Positions 62,821 through 64,000 of a stretch of DNA of 64,000 bases are shown piece by piece (position 1 is the stretch's first letter; each line of letters begins with the position of its first letter). A program made the translations under genes and the position numbers. Source of the DNA: Trochalopteron elliotii. Lineage: Eukaryota > Chordata > Aves > Passeriformes > Leiothrichidae. Location of the stretch: positions 6,803,652 through 6,867,651 of the forward strand of contig JANPWX010000008.1 in the NCBI GenBank assembly GCA_024734555.1, written 5' to 3'. Under the pieces are notes generated by a model, which made no database searches, was not told the origin of the DNA, and worked only from the letters and a program-made list of their open reading frames with translations.

Positions 62821-63610
62821 CGGTCTAAACCACGTGAAGCCGCACCAAAAGCCGGGAGACGGAATCTGTGTGCCTGCGCCTCTGTAAAATGGTTCCGGCG
62901 GGAAACAGTGTCCCCGGGCGATGCGCGGTGGCGGCTCCCGCTCCCCGGGAAGCCGCGATGGCCGCGATGGCCGCGGTGGGGGGCGGTGGCGGCGGCGGCT
63001 CCGCGCGGGTGAGTTTGATCATCCAGAAACCCCCGAGCCCCGGGCACCGCTCGGTTCGCAGCTCCACACGGAACGCGCCAGCTCTGCAGACGGCAGGAGC
63101 CGGAGCACGTTCCCTGCTCCCAGCTCCTCCCCACAGCGGAGGGCTCCAAGGCCGTTCCCTCATTCCCCGCCGGGCTCCGCGGGATTTCCGACAGCCCCGG
63201 CGGCTCTGCCGACCCGGGCCCGCATCGGCGGCCCCTCCCCACTTTCTGCCTTTTTAACTTTTTCTGTATTTGTTCTCGGTGTTTCCCCCCCTTTGCTATA
63301 TGCAGCCTTTAGAGGGGTTTTTGTGTTGCCTTTCCCCCTCGGGTGTTCGGGGCAGGCGGGGATGCAGCAGCCCCGGCAGGGTCCGCTCGGCTCCCGCCGC
63401 CCCCGCTGCCCGGTTATTCCAGAGTTCAGGATCTCATCCCTGCGGATGTGAGCACAACACGGCGGCGATTGTTGTCTGCTTTCCCCGCAGCGGTGCGAGG
63501 TGGCAGCGCCCGGAGGTTTCTTTCTCTTTCCCCTCCGTCTCCGTTTTCCCTGCGGGCAGCTGAGCCCGCCCGCTCCACCTCTCTTCTGGGAAGCTTTACG
63601 CATTGTGTTT
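62820..63610 (+). promoter_or_regulatory. CpG island with housekeeping-type promoter motifs
   Basis: This is the most CpG-dense stretch of the window. Upstream of a first-exon candidate it has an E-box CACGTG (about 62831), an NRF1-like GCCTGCGCC (62874) and an ETS core TTCCGG (62893). No TATA box lies nearby. This pattern is known for broad, TATA-less vertebrate promoters. Confidence 0.65.
62958..63008 (+). CDS. Candidate first coding exon of an unrecognised gene
   Basis: The ATG at 62958 is in an excellent context (purine at -3, G at +4). A second ATG follows two codons later. The 17 codons read MAAMAAVGGGGGGGSAR and end exactly at a strong donor (CGG|GTGAGT), phase 0. Alanine- and glycine-rich starts of this kind are common in CpG-island genes. 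An alternative upstream ATG at 62921 is open in another frame and would end in phase 1. The gene is not recognised, and the rest must lie beyond the window or in exons I cannot place. Confidence 0.4.
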
Positions 63611-63688
63611 CTGTGCCTTGGAAACGTGCTGATACGGGTTTTTTAAAGTTAATTTTGTTTTCTGACTGAATTCTATTTTTTTTTTTTA
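63009..63688 (+). other. Probable first intron of the CpG-island gene
   Basis: Starts GTGAGTTTGATC. The first two-thirds remain GC-rich. A further acceptor-like TTTCCCCGCAG is present near 63490. A T-rich acceptor TTTTTTTTTTAG ends near 63689. Long overlapping frames on both strands here are composition artefacts. Confidence 0.3.
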
Positions 63689-63689
63689 G

Positions 63690-63943
63690 TGTTTTACGGT
63701 TGCTGGATAGAAAGCAGTAAATGCAGTGCCTTTATTACCTGTCAAAGATTTCAACATAGTCTGATTTCTTTAACAAGAATGTTAAAAAAGTTGCCAGATG
63801 AAATTACACAAAATACAATCTCGAGAAGCTACTCAGCTGTTCAACAGTCTGCCAAATTACCAAAAAACAAGATGCCATCTAGCAACTGCTATTCTTTCTC
63901 TAGCATCAAGTTACTTCTATTAAAGAAAAGGTTGTCAATGTAG
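63690..63943 (+). CDS. Possible second exon, unrecognised, running into LTR-like copy 2
   Basis: After a T-rich acceptor an open frame reads FYGCWIESSKCSAFITCQRF, then MLKKLPDEITQNTISRSYS and AVQQSAK. It continues into the LTR-like copy and stops at 63943. The frame is not compatible with the phase-0 donor of the MAAMAAV exon. It would fit the alternative phase-1 frame, or translation from the internal ATG (about 63779). No domain was recognised and no donor was seen before the LTR. Weak candidate. Confidence 0.2.
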
Positions 63944-64000
63944 AGACTAAGATGTTGTGACAGGTAAAAGATTTATAAAAGAAAGGCCTCATAAAATCAG
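63873..64000 (+). mobile_element. LTR-like element, copy 2, cut by the window edge
   Basis: Aligns without gaps to 61690-61817 over 128 bp with 15 differences by my count (about 88% identity), in the same direction. Some differences are CpG-to-TpG decay. The rest of the element lies beyond the window. Confidence 0.65.

Noticed and set aside
62958..63008. Resemblance of MAAMAAVGGGG to the start of PRMT5
   Set aside because: Only a short low-complexity alanine/glycine match. The expected following residues and exon structure are not seen, so no symbol is given.
62751..63242. 163-codon minus-strand frame across the CpG island
   Set aside because: GC-rich DNA lacks stop codons by composition. 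The peptide is arginine/glycine/proline-rich without a domain, and the + strand has the better start and donor.
61690..64000. A complete endogenous retrovirus between the two LTR-like copies
   Set aside because: The roughly 1.36 kb between them has no recognisable viral gene or primer-binding site and looks like a host CpG-island promoter.

Overview
The window is a gene-sparse piece of a vertebrate nuclear genome, most probably a bird and perhaps a passerine. Three CR1-type LINE fragments support this. So does the encoded receptor, which reads as an avian-type BMP receptor. The introns also carry many thymine/guanine-rich simple tracts of a kind I associate with songbird introns (weak evidence). 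There is no bacterial, plasmid or organellar signal, and I found no operon, CRISPR array, tRNA or rRNA.

The one gene that can be read end to end is BMPR1B (ALK6), the bone morphogenetic protein type I receptor kinase, on the + strand. Ten coding exons lie between 32371 and 58304. Every junction is GT-AG, the phases agree at each junction, and the joined frame has 501 codons plus a stop. In order, the exons encode a ten-cysteine ectodomain (exons 1-3), a membrane helix (exon 4), the GS switch (exons 5-6) and a complete kinase domain (exons 6-10). All catalytic residues are present.

Positions 1-32353 are upstream or 5' intronic sequence. They hold three CR1 fragments, simple repeats and one CpG-bearing block near 21.85 kb that could be a noncoding or alternative 5' exon. 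I see no convincing coding exon there. The BMPR1B introns are mostly unique sequence with T/G-rich tracts. Two AT-rich, homeodomain-motif-rich blocks (about 36.5 kb and 51.1-51.6 kb) look like candidate enhancers. Downstream there are at least three possible polyadenylation signals, at 58658, 59167 and 61097.

The last 2.3 kb is different in character. A CpG island (about 62.85-63.6 kb) looks like a TATA-less housekeeping promoter and carries a plausible first coding exon of an unrecognised + strand gene. It sits between two direct copies of an LTR-like sequence whose first 128 bp are about 88% identical. The second copy is cut by the window edge. The unusual points are this LTR-bracketed promoter, the open frame upstream of the usual BMPR1B start codon, and a consistent strand bias of the T/G tracts.
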